DNA of 9,007 bases from Pseudomonadota bacterium (GTDB taxonomy: Bacteria; Pseudomonadota; Gammaproteobacteria; Burkholderiales; Burkholderiaceae_C). This document shows positions 7,554 through 9,007 of this stretch, piece by piece (the stretch's first letter is position 1; each line of letters starts with the position of its first letter). The stretch covers positions 1 to 9,007 of the forward strand of contig JAFAGF010000271.1 of the NCBI GenBank assembly GCA_023422975.1. Direction: 5' to 3'. Below the pieces are notes generated by a model. That model ran no database searches. It had not been told where the DNA came from and saw only the letters and a list, made by a program, of their open reading frames with translations. The position numbers and the translations under genes were made by a program.

Positions 7554-8075
7554 TTACTGACGCTGAATGACGCCGCATGCCAGCCGTGCGCCTGCGTTGC
7601 CAGTGGGCTGGGTGCTGTAGTCGTCAGGGTCGGCATGCACGATCAAAGCACGGTCTGCAATGTTGTTGGTACCGCTGCCTAGACTGATCTGGTCGGTTTC
7701 ATACTGCACGATGGCCATGCCACTGGCATTGGCGCGCAGGCTGGGCAAGTCCCCTGCATGCTGTGGTGCATGACCATGTTTGCCATGGGCCGTATTGCCG
7801 GGGTTGAAGTGGCCGCCTGCGCTGGTGCCATCAGGGGCGGAGCAATCGCCTTTTTCGTGGATGTGAAAGCCATGCTCCGAGTTGGGTTTGAGCCCGCTGA
7901 CTTGGCCGGTCACCTTCACCATCCCGTGCTTATGCTGCACAAAATGCACTTTGCCGGTGACTGTGCTGTTGGTGGTGGGTTTGAGCTCTGCGGTGGCAGA
8001 GGGGTCATTGAGAAAGCCAGCGCAGCCAGCCAGTGCAGCAACAGCGAGGCTTGAGAGCAAGAGGCGATAGGTCAT
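7554..8075 (-). CDS. sodC: Periplasmic Cu,Zn superoxide dismutase, lipoprotein form
   Basis: A 173-residue enzyme that dismutates superoxide outside the cytoplasm. The N-terminus MTYRLLLSSLAVAALAGC carries a lipobox (L15-A-G-C18), so the mature protein is probably lipid-anchored at Cys18. Copper ligands are H71 and H73 in GFHIHEKGDC, bridging H89 in GGHFNP, and H147 in LIVHADPDDY. Zinc ligands are H89, H97, H106 and D109 in HAGDLP. Cys78 and Cys167 should form the conserved disulphide, and R164 in GNAGARLACGVI is the substrate-guiding arginine. No key residue is missing, and length is normal for bacterial SodC. I chose the ATG at 8075 because AAGGA lies 8 bases upstream and the signal peptide starts there; an in-frame GTG at 8126 would place a poor leader in front. 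A terminator follows. The ZIP transporter gene lies upstream, and the two may share a link to metal supply, though a 143-base gap separates them. Confidence 0.96.
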   Translation of the reverse strand: MTYRLLLSSLAVAALAGCAGFLNDPSATAELKPTTNSTVTGKVHFVQHKHGMVKVTGQVSGLKPNSEHGFHIHEKGDCSAPDGTSAGGHFNPGNTAHGKHGHAPQHAGDLPSLRANASGMAIVQYETDQISLGSGTNNIADRALIVHADPDDYSTQPTGNAGARLACGVIQRQ

Positions 8076-8083
8076 GGGTGTCT

Positions 8084-8088
8084 TCCTT
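8084..8088 (-). promoter_or_regulatory. Ribosome binding site of sodC
   Basis: Minus-strand AAGGA sits 8 bases before the ATG at 8075. It fixes the sodC start and argues against the longer GTG-initiated form. Confidence 0.75.
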
Positions 8089-8165
8089 GGGAATAAAGTG
8101 GTCAGGCAATGAAGACACTCTTTCACAGCTATTGCATATGGTGGCGTACGTGCAGTCTGAGCTTG

Positions 8166-8192
8166 GCGTAGTGTTTTTCCGTATGACTACGC
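8166..8192. repeat. Inverted repeat between the ZIP gene and sodC
   Basis: GCGTAGT (8166-8172) and ACTACGC (8186-8192) are perfect 7-base arms around a 13-base spacer. The repeat lies 27 bases past the ZIP stop and about 90 bases before the sodC start. There is no U-run, so it is a poor intrinsic terminator; an operator or mRNA hairpin is possible. I could not identify a convincing sodC promoter in the same gap. Confidence 0.4.
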
Positions 8193-8218
8193 GGATACAT
8201 TGTTGGGTGGGGCTTGCG

Positions 8219-9007
8219 CTAGCCCAGTGCGGTGTCCATCACCATCATCAACACAAAACCCAGCATGAGGCCGCCTGTGGCAAAGGTTTCATGGCCTTTG
8301 CGGTGTGACTCGGGAATGATCTCGTGGCTGATGACAAACAGCATGGCGCCCGCTGCAAACCCCAAGCCCCAGGGCAAGATGCCCGCCGACGTACTGACTA
8401 CGGCAGCCCCGAGCACGGCGCCAATTGGCTCGACCAGACCACTGAGCATCCCCAGCACCACGGAGACTTTGCGGCTATAGCCTGCCGTCAGCAAGGCCAT
8501 GGCAACGACCAAACCCTCGGGTACGTCCTGAATGGCGATCCCTGTGGCCAGCGCATTGCCAGCCATGCCATCGCTGGCGTAGCCGACGCCAATGGCCAGC
8601 CCCTCTGGCAGGTTGTGCAAGGTGATGGCAAACACAAAGAGCCACGTGCGTTGAAGGCGTCGCGCGGCGTCCAGATCCATGCCTTCGCGGCCCTTGATGA
8701 AGTGTTCATGGGGAAGTACGCGGTCTATCAGCAGCATGACCGCTGCGCCCAGCAAGATGGCGGCACCTACGACACCCGCCGCTGCACCATCCGAGCCGCC
8801 TAACATGCCTTGGCTGCGCACAGCCTCCATTCCGGGCAGGATGAGCGAGAACGCACAAGCCGCCAGCATCACGCCAGCGCCAAAGCCAAACAAGGTGTCC
8901 TGGGTGCGTGCGCTCATGCTGTGAGAGAACACGACCGGCACTGTGCCCAGTGCGGTAGCAAAGGCAGCCACCATGCCGCCGCCCAAGGCCTGGAGCACCA
9001 CGGGTTG
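8219..9007 (-). CDS. ZIP-family divalent metal transporter (GufA-like), 5' end probably outside the window
   Basis: An inner-membrane metal importer of the ZIP family; zinc is the likeliest substrate, iron or manganese being possible. The visible 260 residues from the GTG at 9001 show about eight hydrophobic segments. The metal-site helices carry HNLPEG (129-134) and QDVPEG (158-163), with further acidic or His positions at E190-P and SHEIIPESH (225-232). A His/acidic cytoplasmic loop (PHEHFIKGREGMD, about 97-109) lies between the third and fourth helices, as is usual. The second motif starts Gln-Asp where ZupT-type proteins have His-Asn, fitting the GufA branch. The frame stays open through base 9007 (codons for Pro and Gln precede the GTG), and relatives usually have a few more N-terminal residues, so the start is probably just outside. 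The neighbouring sodC product needs Zn and Cu, but a functional link is only suggestive. Confidence 0.92.
   Translation of the reverse strand, partial: QPVVLQALGGGMVAAFATALGTVPVVFSHSMSARTQDTLFGFGAGVMLAACAFSLILPGMEAVRSQGMLGGSDGAAAGVVGAAILLGAAVMLLIDRVLPHEHFIKGREGMDLDAARRLQRTWLFVFAITLHNLPEGLAIGVGYASDGMAGNALATGIAIQDVPEGLVVAMALLTAGYSRKVSVVLGMLSGLVEPIGAVLGAAVVSTSAGILPWGLGFAAGAMLFVISHEIIPESHRKGHETFATGGLMLGFVLMMVMDTALG

Noticed and set aside
8076..8126. Longer SodC beginning at a GTG at 8126
   Set aside because: The added residues are not signal-like, and a good ribosome site and lipoprotein signal begin at 8075.
1..9007. CRISPR array, tRNA, phage, toxin-antitoxin or defence genes
   Set aside because: No spaced direct repeats, tRNA-like cloverleaf or matching protein motifs were seen on either strand.

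Overview
The window looks like an ordinary stretch of chromosome from a betaproteobacterium, most likely of the Comamonadaceae (a Comamonas-like organism). I base this on moderately GC-rich composition, the style of the Kup, ZIP and hybrid-kinase proteins, and an intergenic palindrome of a type I remember from that family. No database search was possible. All six genes I can support lie on the minus strand, so transcription runs from high to low coordinates. I see no tRNA, rRNA, CRISPR array, insertion sequence or phage gene.

In transcription order, the right end (8219-9007) holds a ZIP-family metal transporter whose 5' end runs off the window. After a 143-base gap comes sodC (7554-8075), a lipoprotein-type Cu,Zn superoxide dismutase, closed by a very clean intrinsic terminator (7443-7477). 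The next gap (7324-7442) carries a palindrome that may be a dispersed Comamonadaceae repeat. It leads into kup (5380-7254 or 7323), a K+ uptake permease.

The centre is a signalling pair. A 1272-residue soluble hybrid histidine kinase (1380-5198; four PAS domains, HisKA, HATPase, two receivers, Hpt) is followed after 10 bases by a receiver-GGDEF diguanylate cyclase (437-1369). The obvious reading is a phosphorelay from PAS sensing through His551, the receiver and Hpt His1126 to Asp64 of the cyclase, giving regulated c-di-GMP synthesis. Kup lies 181 bases upstream with no clear terminator between, so read-through is possible.

At the left end (1-155) is the start of a further gene, too short here to be picked up as a long reading frame. 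It encodes a signal peptide followed by what looks like the adenylation motif region of a small exported ATP-dependent DNA ligase (LigE type). The 281 bases between it and the cyclase gene contain several perfect inverted repeats but no gene.

I did not find a clear undescribed system. The items most worth a second look are the exported-ligase start, the kinase-cyclase relay, the large excess of the hexamer GCATGC, and the intergenic palindromes.
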